From Lapidilactobacillus achengensis (GTDB lineage: Bacteria > Bacillota > Bacilli > Lactobacillales > Lactobacillaceae): a DNA stretch of 64,000 nt. Positions 17,659-26,828 of the stretch are shown piece after piece. The notes beneath the pieces were generated by a model. That model did no database searches, had not been told where the DNA came from, and saw only the letters and a program-made list of their open reading frames with translations. Every line of letters begins with the position of its first letter. The stretch's first letter is position 1. The position numbers and the translations under genes were made by a program. Location of the stretch: NCBI RefSeq assembly GCF_003946655.1, contig NZ_RHOV01000007.1, positions 1-64,000 on the forward strand, written 5' to 3'.

Positions 17659-18489
17659 TTGTCGAAACTGAATCTCTTTGCCAAATTTGACTGGGATGAA
17701 ATTGGGACCAACATTCTGACGAAAGGTCTGCAGCTGATCCTCGTTTCAGTGTTGTTTTATTTGATCAATTTCATTGGTCAGAAACTGATCAGTAAGGGAA
17801 TGGATCGCTACAGCCGGCTTGAGCAGACCTCGACGAACCGCAGCCAAACCCTGAAATCACTGCTAAAGAACATCTTACGCTATACTTTACTGTTGTTTTA
17901 TATTTACACCATCCTGAGCATGATCGGTATCCCCGTGGGTACCTTAGTGGCTAGCGCCGGTGTCGCCAGTTTGGCCATTGGCTTAGGCGCGCAAGGCTTT
18001 GTCAACGACGTGGTCACGGGGTTCTTTATTTTGTTCGAGCAACAATTCCAGGTGGATGATTTTGTCAAAATCGCCGAAGTCAGCGGTACCGTTGTTGCTG
18101 TCGGTTTGCGCACGACCGAATTGCGGGGCACCGATGGCACGCTCCATTATATTCCCAATCGCAACATTACCATTGTTTCGAACTTCTCTCGGGGGCATCG
18201 CCAACAGATCATTAGCTTGAACATTACGGCTGAGACCGATCTGACGCAACTGGCGCAGATCTTAGAAACGGTCAACGCGCGCCTGTACCCACAAACCCCC
18301 GAATTGCTGGCGCAGCCCCAATTGTTGGGCACCAACACCACCGCTAGTGGCAATCTGGTTTATCAAATCTTAGTCACGCCGCAACAGGGTGCGGAATTGC
18401 CGATGCAGCGGCTCTTGCTGGATCATTACTTGCCAGCTTTGCAGGAAGCTGGCATCAAGCTGCCGCGCAATATCATTCAGTTGGGCTAA
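17659..18489 (+). CDS. mechanosensitive channel, MscS family
   Basis: A 276-residue MscS-type channel with three membrane segments (about 22-42, 72-92, 94-120). The pore helix TM3 carries the Gly/Ala pattern GVASLAIGLGAQGFVNDVVTGFFILFE, and the beta domain has FQVDDFVKIAEVSGTV and IPNRNI. It releases solutes on hypo-osmotic shock. Start is TTG at 17659 with AAAGGAG about 11 nt upstream. Terminator follows. Confidence 0.93.
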   Translation: MSKLNLFAKFDWDEIGTNILTKGLQLILVSVLFYLINFIGQKLISKGMDRYSRLEQTSTNRSQTLKSLLKNILRYTLLLFYIYTILSMIGIPVGTLVASAGVASLAIGLGAQGFVNDVVTGFFILFEQQFQVDDFVKIAEVSGTVVAVGLRTTELRGTDGTLHYIPNRNITIVSNFSRGHRQQIISLNITAETDLTQLAQILETVNARLYPQTPELLAQPQLLGTNTTASGNLVYQILVTPQQGAELPMQRLLLDHYLPALQEAGIKLPRNIIQLG

Positions 18490-18533
18490 GGCTCACAGCC
18501 GCTTCAGGTCAGCGCCAGAATCTAGAATAAATG

Positions 18534-18582
18534 AATGACCCCCAAAGGTTGACTGACAAGCCAACCTTTGGGGGTCATTTTT
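18534..18582 (+). terminator. intrinsic terminator after mscS-type gene
   Basis: ATGACCCCCAAAGGTTG pairs with CAACCTTTGGGGGTCAT and ends in a T run. It can also serve the convergent CBS gene weakly. Confidence 0.9.
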
Positions 18583-18627
18583 ACTTTGATGTTGCCTGAC
18601 GTGGCTCGCGGCCAGCGTCACCGCGGA

Positions 18628-19116
18628 TTAAGCTTCTTCGACGGCGGGATCATCTTTGGCGATGATTTCATATTGTTGCTCAATATTGTGAGCCACATAG
18701 TTAAAGGCCTTCATCATTTCCCGGCGAGTTAAGATTCCTTGGAAAACATTCTCCCGATCAACCACCGGCAAGAAAGGATTATCCACCAATAAATGTAACG
18801 TTTGATCCATATCAGCATCGACTTGGATCGTATCGAAATTCGTTTGCATCACATCCGCCACGGTCATTTTGGCAATGGGATCGAAACTCAACTCTTCTAA
18901 ACCAATCATCGCGTCTGTGATCATTGGCATGGTCAACAAACCAATAATATGCGAATCCGCATCTAAAACAGGAATCTTAGAATAACGAACCTTGGTCAAA
19001 ACTAAGAACGCGTGCGTCAAAGGGTTGCTGGCCTGGACTTGCGCCACCCGATCAGCTGGGATCAAGAACCCCGTTTGTTTCTTTAACAACATCTTATCAA
19101 TCGATTTTGCAATCAT
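18628..19116 (-). CDS. cbpB: CBS-domain protein CbpB (cyclic-di-AMP binding, YkuL type)
   Basis: A 162-residue protein of two CBS domains (residues about 20-70 and 86-140; RYSKIPVLDADSHIIGLLT and FLPVVDRENVFQGILTRREMMK). The length and the IIxLI-like N-terminus match CbpB/YkuL, which binds c-di-AMP and in Bacillus and Listeria links it to the Rel stringent response. SD AAAGGAT. Monocistronic. The c-di-AMP role is from family knowledge; darA in this window is another c-di-AMP receptor. Confidence 0.85.
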   Translation of the reverse strand: MIAKSIDKMLLKKQTGFLIPADRVAQVQASNPLTHAFLVLTKVRYSKIPVLDADSHIIGLLTMPMITDAMIGLEELSFDPIAKMTVADVMQTNFDTIQVDADMDQTLHLLVDNPFLPVVDRENVFQGILTRREMMKAFNYVAHNIEQQYEIIAKDDPAVEEA

Positions 19117-19223
19117 TATCTAAAAATCCTTTCTGACTTCCCCACTTTTATTATGACACAGATTGCTTGTTCTGCCATTACCAAGTATAATATTTATTTG
19201 TATCTCAACTTTGGAGGATAAAA

Positions 19224-19955
19224 ATGACATATTCACTAATGACGCGCTTAGCGGCAGAATTTATTGGTACAGCAATTATGGTGATCTTGGGCAATGGTGC
19301 GGTCGCCAACGTTGATTTAGCAGGCACCAAGGGCGAACATGGTGGTTGGATCTTGATTTCTTTGGGCTATGGTGCCGGGGTCATGATCCCCGCATTGATT
19401 TTCGGCGGGATCTCGGGCAACCACATCAACCCCGCTTTCACCTTGGGGCTGGCAACCTCAGGACTCTTTCCTTGGGCAGAGGTCCTGCCTTATTTGGGCG
19501 CGCAAATGTTAGGTGCCTTTTGTGGCCAGGCGGTTGTGGTTTTGATTTACAAGCCACACTATGACATGACCACCAATCCTGAACACATTTTGGGTACCTT
19601 TTCGACGATCGATGCGACTTCCAGTCGACTCAACGGTTTCTTCAACGAGTTTGTCGGCACCTTTATCTTGATTTTCTCAGCTTTAGGGATCACCAAAGCG
19701 CCGTTCTTCAAGAATGACTTGGGCACCGCGCACTTGGCGCTGGGCTTTCTGGTGATGACCTTGGTGGCCTCTCTGGGTGGTCCCACTGGTCCAGCCTTGA
19801 ACCCCGCCCGGGATCTGTCGCCACGGATCCTGCACGCACTCTTACCGTTGAAGAACAAAGGTAAGTCCGACTGGCGTTACGCTTGGATCCCGGTACTGGC
19901 CCCGATCCTGGCTGGTGTTTGCGCCGTGTTCACTTATAAGCATCTCTTCATGTAA
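19224..19955 (+). CDS. glycerol/water facilitator (MIP family)
   Basis: A 243-residue aquaporin-family protein with six membrane helices and both half-helix motifs, GNHINPAFTLG and ALNPARDLSPR. The Asp after the second NPAR is the marker of glycerol-conducting aquaglyceroporins. It passively conducts glycerol, and possibly dihydroxyacetone or lactic acid as in lactobacilli. SD TTGGAGGAT. No glpK neighbour. Confidence 0.93.
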   Translation: MTYSLMTRLAAEFIGTAIMVILGNGAVANVDLAGTKGEHGGWILISLGYGAGVMIPALIFGGISGNHINPAFTLGLATSGLFPWAEVLPYLGAQMLGAFCGQAVVVLIYKPHYDMTTNPEHILGTFSTIDATSSRLNGFFNEFVGTFILIFSALGITKAPFFKNDLGTAHLALGFLVMTLVASLGGPTGPALNPARDLSPRILHALLPLKNKGKSDWRYAWIPVLAPILAGVCAVFTYKHLFM

Positions 19956-19995
19956 GCACGCCAACCCACGACGTTGCTGCAATCATTTCAGATGA

Positions 19996-20031
19996 AAACT
20001 GCCCTGCCGACATTGGCGGGGCAGTTTTTTT
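19996..20031 (+). terminator. intrinsic terminator after MIP gene
   Basis: AAAACTGCCC(tg)CC and GGCGGGGCAGTTTTTTT form a GC-rich stem with T7. Confidence 0.9.
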
Positions 20032-20040
20032 GCCAGCGAA

Positions 20041-20562
20041 TCAGCGTGTGAAACTGAAGTGAAGTTCTGGAACGGGTTGTAAGGCCCGATCATAATACTG
20101 AACGGTGATGGTGGTGGGGGTCGTTTCAACCAAGGCATAGGTGCCGCCTAGTTTGGCCCATGGTCCTCGGGGTTGACTGATCGAGCCCGGATTAAGCAGC
20201 AGAAGCCCCGCGACCATCTGACAATCCAGATGATGGGTGTGCCCGTAAAACGCTAGCGTTGCTTGGTGTTCTTGGGCCAATAATTGGAGCTGTAACAGAT
20301 CATAATTGACCCCCAGCAAATGGCCGTGAGCGACAAAGATCCGCTCAGGCCCAACAACAGCACTGGCCGTTTCGGGTAAGTCGCCGCCGAAATCCATATT
20401 GCCGGTCACGATCAGAAACTGCCGACGTAAACTATCTGCCGCGGCTAATTCTGAATCGCCGCAATGAACCATGAGATCGACCTGATCTTGATAATGCTGC
20501 ACCAATTTGGTCAAAATCCCACGATCACCATGACTATCACTGACTACTAAGATTTTTGCCAT
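20041..20562 (-). CDS. YfcE/YsnB-type metallophosphoesterase
   Basis: A 173-residue binuclear metallophosphatase. The full ligand set is present: VVSDSHGD, VHCGDSEL, VTGNMDF, VAHGH and YGHTHH. Members hydrolyse phosphodiesters or 2',3'-cyclic nucleotides in vitro; the natural substrate is unknown. The ATG at 20562 shares one base with the rdgB stop and has AGGAGCG upstream, so it is the third gene of the murI-rdgB operon. Confidence 0.92.
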   Translation of the reverse strand: MAKILVVSDSHGDRGILTKLVQHYQDQVDLMVHCGDSELAAADSLRRQFLIVTGNMDFGGDLPETASAVVGPERIFVAHGHLLGVNYDLLQLQLLAQEHQATLAFYGHTHHLDCQMVAGLLLLNPGSISQPRGPWAKLGGTYALVETTPTTITVQYYDRALQPVPELHFSFTR

Positions 20563-21182
20563 CAGTTTCGCTCCTGTTCTTGCCACCATGCTTGCCATCG
20601 CGGCATCAAATTACGAATCGCGGCGCCACGATGACTATATTTAGTCTTTTCGACCGCGGATAGTTCCGCGAAAGTCTTGGTCAGCTCGGGTAAGTAAAAC
20701 AAGGGATCATAACCAAAACCGTCCACGCCGCGCGGCACACTAAGGATCTCACCAGCAACATCGCCAGCGACGACCAAATCGGCGTCCGGGCGGCCGGGCC
20801 AAGCCAAGACCAGCGTACTGTGGAAGTTGGCCTGCCGTTGTTCTGGTGCCACCCCGCCTAATTCCGCCAACAAACGCGCATTATTAGCGGCGTCATCGTG
20901 GTCGGCTCCCGCATAACGCGCGGAATAAACCCCTGGTTGACCGTGTAAATAATCGACTTGCAAACCGGAATCATCGGCCAAGACAACCTGGTCTAATACT
21001 TGGGCGAAATGATCGGCCTTCAAGCGCGCGTTGGCTTCAAACGTCCGCCCCGTTTCTTTGACTTGATCCAGCTGGGGGAAATCGGCCAAGGTCTTGATCT
21101 GCCAACCCGCTGGTTCGAAAACAGCTTTAAACTCCCGCGCCTTGCCTGGATTATTCGTGGCAATCACTAATTCATGCTTCAT
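20562..21182 (-). CDS. rdgB: XTP/dITP diphosphatase (RdgB/HAM1 family)
   Basis: A 206-residue nucleotide-pool sanitising enzyme that hydrolyses dITP and XTP. Signature segments are ATNNPGKAREF (phosphate binding), VLADDSGLQVDYLHGQPGVYSARYAG and GFGYDPLF. SD AAAGGAGGAG directly abuts repeat copy B, which fills the gap from murI. The murI-rdgB-phosphoesterase order is common in Firmicutes. Confidence 0.96.
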   Translation of the reverse strand: MKHELVIATNNPGKAREFKAVFEPAGWQIKTLADFPQLDQVKETGRTFEANARLKADHFAQVLDQVVLADDSGLQVDYLHGQPGVYSARYAGADHDDAANNARLLAELGGVAPEQRQANFHSTLVLAWPGRPDADLVVAGDVAGEILSVPRGVDGFGYDPLFYLPELTKTFAELSAVEKTKYSHRGAAIRNLMPRWQAWWQEQERN

Positions 21183-21201
21183 GCGTTGGTCTCCTCCTTT
21201 T

Positions 21202-21322
21202 GAAACGTGTTCGCCACCCCAGCTTCTTCCGCTTAACTACGCCTGGCTTCCGGAGGCTAAACCCTGCCTCCAAAAGCCTGGCTTGGTTAATGCTCAGAAG
21301 CTAACCGGGGTGGCTCTCACTC
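21202..21322 (-). repeat. dispersed hairpin repeat, copy B (intercistronic)
   Basis: About 121 bp between murI and rdgB, in the sense of transcription. Outer stem GCCACCCC/GGGGTGGC, then AGCTTCT/AGAAGCT, TTAAC/GTTAA, GCCAGGCTT/AAGCCAGGC (one mismatch) and GGAGGC/GCCTCC. Several pairs differ from those in copy C yet stay complementary. The murI stop codon (21317-21319) lies inside its left end and the rdgB SD begins just after its right end. Confidence 0.9.
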
Positions 21323-22129
21323 TTCCTGCGTCACATTGACTTGTTGCGCCTTCAAATCCCGCAAATCCAACCAGTCTGACGCGATCTGATCGAACATCTT
21401 CGGTGAAGCCGTGGTGTAAAAGTGAGCCTGACCATGGTGAGCCAGATTCTGGTTGGTGATCTCGAAATAGTCCAGCAAGACCGACACCTCAGAAACCGCC
21501 TCGGCGCCAGAATCGATCAACTGCACCTCGGGCCCAAGAAAGTCTTGGATCAACGGGCGCAAAAGCGGATAATGCGTACACCCTAGAATCAAAGTATCAA
21601 TGCCGCTGCCGACAAAGGGCTGCAGCATTTCGGCCACGATTTTTCGGGCGATCGGGCGATTATATTGGCCACTTTCGACTAAGGTCACAAACTTGGGGAC
21701 GGCTAAACTCAGGACCTGTAATTGCGGATCACGACGCTGGATCGCTTGCTGGTAGGCCGCGGACTTGATGGTCCCTTCGGTGGCGATGACGCCGATCCGG
21801 CGGTTCTTGGTAGCCTTGATCGCCGCACGGGCACCGGGCAAGATCACTCCCACCACCGGAATCTGCAACTGTGGCTTGATTATTTCAAGCGCATCGGCGG
21901 TCGCGGTATTACAGGCGAAAACAAGCATTTTAATATTCTGTTTCAACAGAAAGCGGGTCAATTGCCACGTAAACGCCTGCACTTGCTGCGCGGGCCGCGG
22001 ACCATAAGGTAATCGTGCCTGGTCACCGATAAAGACAATATCTTCATGCGGTAACTGGCGCAGGGCTTCTTTAACGACGGTCAACCCGCCGACCCCAGAA
22101 TCCAAAAAACCAATTGGTTGCTTATTCAT
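21317..22129 (-). CDS. murI: glutamate racemase
   Basis: A 270-residue cofactor-independent racemase giving D-Glu for peptidoglycan. DSGVGGLTV supplies the Asp/Ser region, FACNTATA and LGCTHYPLL carry the two catalytic cysteines. The ATG at 22129 has AAGGGAT upstream; the longer frame upstream has no family similarity. The last codons and the TGA lie in repeat copy B (..QEE then stop), so the C-terminus has been set by the repeat insertion. Confidence 0.96.
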   Translation of the reverse strand: MNKQPIGFLDSGVGGLTVVKEALRQLPHEDIVFIGDQARLPYGPRPAQQVQAFTWQLTRFLLKQNIKMLVFACNTATADALEIIKPQLQIPVVGVILPGARAAIKATKNRRIGVIATEGTIKSAAYQQAIQRRDPQLQVLSLAVPKFVTLVESGQYNRPIARKIVAEMLQPFVGSGIDTLILGCTHYPLLRPLIQDFLGPEVQLIDSGAEAVSEVSVLLDYFEITNQNLAHHGQAHFYTTASPKMFDQIASDWLDLRDLKAQQVNVTQEE

Positions 22130-22467
22130 TTGCGATCCCTTCAATTTTGACTTAGCCTTTATTGTCGCTTTTTTTGACTGATTTTTCAAGTCTTGACAAC
22201 GCGATCCGGTCCGATTTCCTTCGTAAATCATCGTGAGAAACAGCCAACCAGGTGGGATCGTCAGACAATCGGCCAGCGCGGTCGCCGCGAGTTGGTAACC
22301 GAATCCCCTACCAGGCTGGCTAACCAACACCAATGAACACCGCAAGTCCACACGCCATAAAGTTGGCCGCCAGCACTTTCTCGCTAATTTTTGGTAAAAA
22401 GCACTTTTTCTTGCCCGCCATTCCGGTAAATCAGGTATAATTGAACTAACTTGGAGGTTGAAACGTA
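22130..22467. other. divergent intergenic region murI/yslB
   Basis: About 340 bp. Near its right end is a -10-like TATAAT (22436-22441) for the yslB-type gene. No supported CDS, repeat or RNA element was seen in the remainder. Confidence 0.5.
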
Positions 22468-22968
22468 ATGAACTGGCAATCGATTCAAGAGCTACTGAAG
22501 CAACGACCTGAAGATTTTCAGGGATATTTAGATCGTGATATTTTGCTACCCTTATTGTTAGGGGAAGATACGGCGGATCTCTCTTATTGGTTGGGCAAAT
22601 CGTTAGCGCGGCGCCTGCCTTTAGCCGAATGGGACGATCTGGTCAGCTTCTTTGCGCGGGCGGATTGGGGTGAACTGAGCCTGATCAGTCAGAAGAAGAG
22701 CGTGACCGAATTACGCCTTCAAGGTCCGACCGTCGCTAAACGCTTGGCCTTCCCGGCAACGGCTAGTTTTAGTTTAGAAACTGGCTTCGTGGCGCAGACC
22801 CGCGAACAACAGCTGGGCTTTCTAACGGAAGCGAGTTTCACCGTGGACGCGCGGCATCAGCGCGTCAGCCTGCGGATCCAAACGGACTTAAAGGACCCCG
22901 TGGCGCAACCACGGCCCGAATTCATTCAATTGACCACACCGGTAGCGGATAGCGCGCCAACCGAGTAG
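22468..22968 (+). CDS. YslB family protein (DUF2507)
   Basis: A 166-residue protein of the DUF2507/YslB family, predicted to have a V4R-like fold. Recognised from the N-terminal [29 protein letters not shown] and the mid-protein [26 protein letters not shown]. Function unknown. SD TTGGAGG. It stands alone with its own terminator; yslB is near racE in Bacillus, which agrees with this context. Confidence 0.85.
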   Translation: MNWQSIQELLKQRPEDFQGYLDRDILLPLLLGEDTADLSYWLGKSLARRLPLAEWDDLVSFFARADWGELSLISQKKSVTELRLQGPTVAKRLAFPATASFSLETGFVAQTREQQLGFLTEASFTVDARHQRVSLRIQTDLKDPVAQPRPEFIQLTTPVADSAPTE

Positions 22969-22980
22969 CCAGCGCCCATC

Positions 22981-23028
22981 AAAAAAAGACATTCAACGCC
23001 TGAAAGTAGCGGCGTTGAATGTCTTTTT
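22981..23028 (+). terminator. intrinsic terminator
   Basis: AAAAAGACATTCAACGCC pairs with GGCGTTGAATGTCTTTTT. Symmetric, so it probably serves trxA on the minus strand too. Confidence 0.92.
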
Positions 23029-23055
23029 GACTGCGTGAATTAGTGATTCTGAGAT

Positions 23056-23370
23056 TTATTGCGCGGTATATTTCGCTAAGGTTGCTTCAAGTTGTTCCTT
23101 GCTGTGGTAGCCAACAACTTTCTCCACAACTTCGCCATCTTTTTTGATGATCAAGGTTGGGATGGCCATAATGCCAAATTGTTGCGGTGTATTTGGGTTC
23201 TCATCCACATCCATTTTGGTGAATTTGACCTGCTTGTTCTCTTCTTCCAGCTTCTCGATAACCGGTGACTGCATCCGACAAGGACCGCACCAAGTTGCCC
23301 AGAAATCTGTTAAAACAACCCCGTGTTCAGTTTCCGCGGTGAAAGTTTTGTCTGTGATCGCTTTTACCAT
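23056..23370 (-). CDS. trxA: thioredoxin
   Basis: A 104-residue thioredoxin with the WCGPC redox centre in DFWATWCGPCRMQSP and the cis-Pro loop in MAIPTLI. It reduces disulfides in ribonucleotide reductase, Msr and others. The ATG at 23370 has GGAGGTAAG at good spacing. It lies downstream of mutS2, as in many lactobacilli. Confidence 0.97.
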   Translation of the reverse strand: MVKAITDKTFTAETEHGVVLTDFWATWCGPCRMQSPVIEKLEEENKQVKFTKMDVDENPNTPQQFGIMAIPTLIIKKDGEVVEKVVGYHSKEQLEATLAKYTAQ

Positions 23371-23458
23371 TTTGCTTACCTCCAATAAAGATATTATTAT
23401 CTTAACTGTCCCCAACACTTTTTTCAAACTTTTTGCTTACAAAAAATAACCAAGCTGA

Positions 23459-25816
23459 CTACTTGAAGAAAACCAGGGTCGCGCCATTACCACCTGCTGA
23501 TGCCGGCGCGTATTCATAACGTTTGACGCGACGATTCTGTTTGAGATAATCCTGCACGCCTTGCCGGATCGCGCCGGTACCTTTACCGTGAACGATCGTC
23601 ACGGACTCATAACCGGCTAATAACGCGGCGTCAATGTAGCGATCGAGATTGGCTAGCGCTTCATCGTAGCGTTGACCACGCAGATCTAACTGAGTGGAAA
23701 CGTGATGATCACTACCGCCACGAACGGTGACGATCTGCCGTTGTGCCGCTGGTTGCGGCGCCTTGATCTTCTCTAATTCCCGTTCGGCGATTTTCATTTT
23801 GATGATGCCCATTTGGACTTCGTATTGATGGGCGCTGAATTTCTGGGTGACCACACCGACCTGTCCATAAGAAAGCACGCGGACATCATCGCCCACCTTG
23901 ATCTCCTGCTGGCGTTTGGCGCGCTGTAAGACCTTATTTTGCTTCAGGCTACGTTCTTGGTGCAATTGGTTCAATTGTCCCTTGGCCGCGATCAGTTGAT
24001 CCTCCTTGACGCTCTGAGCGCCGTTCAAGCGCATCTGCCGCAATTCGTCAATGATTTGGTCGGCCTCGGTTTGTGCTTGGTCAACCAACTGATTGGCCTT
24101 TTCCTGAGCCGTCGCTTGTAGCCGCTCTTTCTGCTTTTGAAAATCGGTCCAGGCCGACTTCAACTCATCATGCAGCGCCGTGGCTTCCTGCAATTGCTGC
24201 GCCAATTCTTCGCCTCGTGTCTCGGTTTGCTTACGCTGCGCTTCCAGGTCGCTGATCATATCATTCAAATCTTGGCTGGCACCGTTCATCAATTCCTTGG
24301 CCGCCGCCACGATCGCTTCCGGCATGCCGAGACGCCGTGAAATATCGAAAGCGTTGGAACGACCAGGCATGCCGATCAACAACCGATAAGTCGGTTTCAG
24401 GGTCTTGACATCAAATTCCATGCTGGCATTGATCGTTTCTGGCCGTTCATAGCCATAGACCTTCAACTCGGGATAATGGGTCGAGGCCATGACTTCAGCC
24501 CCAGTGCCCCCGAGATAATCCAGAATCGCGATGGCCAAACTCGCGCCTTCCTGGGGATCGGTCCCAGCGCCCAGTTCATCCAAGAGCACCAAGTCCCGGT
24601 CGTCAACCGGATCCAGGAAGTTAATAATATTATCCATATGACTGGAGAAAGTACTCAAGTTCTGCTCGATCGACTGTTCATCACCAATGTCCGCGTAAAT
24701 CTCGTGGAAGATCCCCACTTGACTTTCTTCCCGCGTGGGAATGAACAACCCTGATTGGGCCATCAATTGAATCAGGCCCAGTGTTTTCAAGGTGATCGTT
24801 TTCCCACCGGTATTGGGACCGGTGACCACGATCGTCTTATACGTGTCCCCGATCAAAATATCATTACTGACAACTTGGCGCGGATCCAACAATGGATGAC
24901 GCGCTTGACGCAATTTAACAATATTATCGGTGGAAACCAGGGGTTCCGTCCCACGAATTTGCGCGGCGTACTTGGCCTTGCCATTAATGAAGTCAAACTG
25001 CCCCAACAAATATTCGTTGCTCCGCAATTCATTGGTATAAGGCGCCAAGGCCGCGGATAATTCAGCGAGGATCCGCTCGATTTCCTGTTTTTCCGCCAAT
25101 TGGACCTGACGCAATTTGTTATTCATTTCCAAAATACTTTGTGGTTCCACATAGACGGTTTGCCCACTGGCGCTTTGGTCGTGTATGATGCCGCCGAATT
25201 GGTGCCGATATTCCGCCCGCACCGGAATGACATAGCGATCATTCCGAATCGTCACGATCGGTTCACTCAGATATTTAGCCTGACTACCGCGGGTGTAACC
25301 ATCCATCCGACTGCGGATCTCAGTTTCCTGACTGTGAATCGTTTTCCGTAAACTTTGTAGCTGACTCGAAGCCGTATCCAAAACCGAGCCGTCGCTTTCG
25401 ATGGAGCGGCGTAACAGCTGACTCTGCTCCGGCAAATTGACCAAATTGGCTGCCAACTCTGGTAGCGCTCGTAACTCGATCGTGTCATCCAAATCACGGA
25501 AGAAATTCGTGATCTGACTGACCACCCGCAAGCTGCGTCCGATCGCCGCTAGTTCGGGGCCATTCAAATTAGCGCCGATTTCTAATCGGTGCAATGGCGC
25601 GTCCATGCCGACTAACTGGGCCAAAGGTAACCCACCCTTGAGACGCAATAAGTCCGCGCCATCTTTAGTCTGATCCAACCACAACTGCACCGTATCCGCA
25701 TCCGCGCTAGGCATCAACTCGGCCAAGGTCGAGCGTCCCATTTCCGTTGCCAAATAGGGCTGGATCTGTTGTTTGATTTTATTAAATTCTAGTAATCTTA
25801 AAACTCTTGAATTCAT
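23459..25816 (-). CDS. mutS2: endonuclease MutS2
   Basis: A 785-residue MutS paralogue. Core and clamp domains lead to the ABC ATPase with Walker A GPNTGGKT and Walker B LVLLDELGAGTDPQEG. A coiled coil (about 520-620) and a KOW-like segment (GDDVRVLSYGQVGVV) follow, and the C-terminal Smr nuclease domain has LDLRGQRYDEAL and VTIVHGKGTGAIR. It suppresses recombination and acts in ribosome rescue by splitting collided ribosomes. The SD is weak. Start of a mutS2-trxA unit; a terminator separates it from cvpA. Confidence 0.96.
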   Translation of the reverse strand: MNSRVLRLLEFNKIKQQIQPYLATEMGRSTLAELMPSADADTVQLWLDQTKDGADLLRLKGGLPLAQLVGMDAPLHRLEIGANLNGPELAAIGRSLRVVSQITNFFRDLDDTIELRALPELAANLVNLPEQSQLLRRSIESDGSVLDTASSQLQSLRKTIHSQETEIRSRMDGYTRGSQAKYLSEPIVTIRNDRYVIPVRAEYRHQFGGIIHDQSASGQTVYVEPQSILEMNNKLRQVQLAEKQEIERILAELSAALAPYTNELRSNEYLLGQFDFINGKAKYAAQIRGTEPLVSTDNIVKLRQARHPLLDPRQVVSNDILIGDTYKTIVVTGPNTGGKTITLKTLGLIQLMAQSGLFIPTREESQVGIFHEIYADIGDEQSIEQNLSTFSSHMDNIINFLDPVDDRDLVLLDELGAGTDPQEGASLAIAILDYLGGTGAEVMASTHYPELKVYGYERPETINASMEFDVKTLKPTYRLLIGMPGRSNAFDISRRLGMPEAIVAAAKELMNGASQDLNDMISDLEAQRKQTETRGEELAQQLQEATALHDELKSAWTDFQKQKERLQATAQEKANQLVDQAQTEADQIIDELRQMRLNGAQSVKEDQLIAAKGQLNQLHQERSLKQNKVLQRAKRQQEIKVGDDVRVLSYGQVGVVTQKFSAHQYEVQMGIIKMKIAERELEKIKAPQPAAQRQIVTVRGGSDHHVSTQLDLRGQRYDEALANLDRYIDAALLAGYESVTIVHGKGTGAIRQGVQDYLKQNRRVKRYEYAPASAGGNGATLVFFK

Positions 25817-25851
25817 TTGATAGTCACCACTTTACTTCAAAATATTCCGAT

Positions 25852-25886
25852 AAAAAATGAGACCGAGCACCCTGCTCGCTCTCATT
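25852..25886 (-). terminator. intrinsic terminator between cvpA and mutS2
   Basis: On the minus strand ATGAGAGCGAGCA pairs with TGCTCGGTCTCAT and is followed by six T. It lies just after the cvpA stop and 36 nt before the mutS2 start codon. Confidence 0.85.
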
Positions 25887-25896
25887 TGGCGGTTGT

Positions 25897-26442
25897 TCAT
25901 GCGACCCATAATGCGGTGATCCATTTGGTCAGGATCGGGGTGTAACGAACGATCAACGTTGCTAACCAGGACTTCTGTAAGGCGTCTTGGATCCCTGGGA
26001 TCGGAATGACCGCCACTAAGTAAAAACAACAAAATACGCCAAAATAGCAGACAATAAATGCGAGGAAGAGGCTCCCGACTAAATTAGCAGTGTGGTCCAC
26101 CTGAGGCAATTCCAAATAAGCCAAATCACTGAAGAACATGACCACAAGATGAGTCAGCACCCACCCGATCAATAAAATCAGTAAAAAAGCACAACCGCGA
26201 TAAAACGCCTGATCCAGATTCAACCCAACATCATTGGAGAAAAAAACGAAATGGCTGTCCAACGTTGCTGACGGGTAAGGAATCAGCAGATCGAGTTTCC
26301 TACTGAGACCTGCGTAAAAAAGCCGAGCAAACAACAAACTGACCAAATACCCCAGCGTGTATGCACCCTGCAAATAAAGTCCCCGTCGAGCACCCATATA
26401 GAGATTGTAGGCAAAGATAAGAATAATCACAAAACTAAGCAT
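25897..26442 (-). CDS. CvpA family membrane protein (YshB)
   Basis: A 181-residue protein with four membrane helices (about 2-17, 28-46, 86-108, 126-150) and the CvpA-like GARRGLYLQGAYTLGYLVSLLFARLFY N-terminus. CvpA proteins are linked to colicin V production in E. coli and to envelope homeostasis; the role here is unknown. SD GAGGAAC. Downstream of zapA, as in the Bacillus zapA-yshB-mutSB cluster. Confidence 0.88.
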   Translation of the reverse strand: MLSFVIILIFAYNLYMGARRGLYLQGAYTLGYLVSLLFARLFYAGLSRKLDLLIPYPSATLDSHFVFFSNDVGLNLDQAFYRGCAFLLILLIGWVLTHLVVMFFSDLAYLELPQVDHTANLVGSLFLAFIVCYFGVFCCFYLVAVIPIPGIQDALQKSWLATLIVRYTPILTKWITALWVA

Positions 26443-26465
26443 AAGTTCCTCAACAATCTAAACAC

Positions 26466-26705
26466 TTATTTTTTCCGACGTTTGGCCTGTAAATTCTCGT
26501 GGGCCAGTTGTTGTGCGACCAAATTAAACGCCAGCAAAACCGCCGCATCCTCAGAGCTCAAAAGAGGATCTTGGCGTTTCAATGCTTGCAGTTGCTCATT
26601 GACTCGCTGAGTGATCTGCGCCATCTGTTCCGGTGTCCGCGGACCAATGATCTGATATTCCCGATGATTGATCACTGCTTTGTAAGGTTGATTTTGTTTC
26701 GCCAT
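26466..26705 (-). CDS. zapA: cell division protein ZapA
   Basis: A 79-residue protein matching ZapA: N-terminal INHREYQIIGPRTPEQMAQITQRVNEQL (beta hairpin plus helix) and a coiled-coil C-terminus ending in basic residues. It bundles FtsZ at the division ring. Length and the neighbouring cvpA-mutS2 genes support the call. The SD is weak (CAGG). Confidence 0.88.
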   Translation of the reverse strand: MAKQNQPYKAVINHREYQIIGPRTPEQMAQITQRVNEQLQALKRQDPLLSSEDAAVLLAFNLVAQQLAHENLQAKRRKK

Positions 26706-26787
26706 ACCTGAAAAAATTCACCACGCTCATAAAACTAATTAATAGTTTATCACTAAATGCCGCTCTGAGCTAGCCCAGCCGCCAAAG

Positions 26788-26818
26788 AAAAAAGGGCTCG
26801 GCGTTGCCGAACCCTTTT
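26788..26818 (-). terminator. intrinsic terminator downstream of yrzB
   Basis: On the minus strand AAAAGGGTTCGGC pairs with GCCGAGCCCTTTTTT. It closes the alaS-ireB-ruvX-yrzB transcript before zapA. Confidence 0.88.
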
Positions 26819-26828
26819 CACAAAACAC

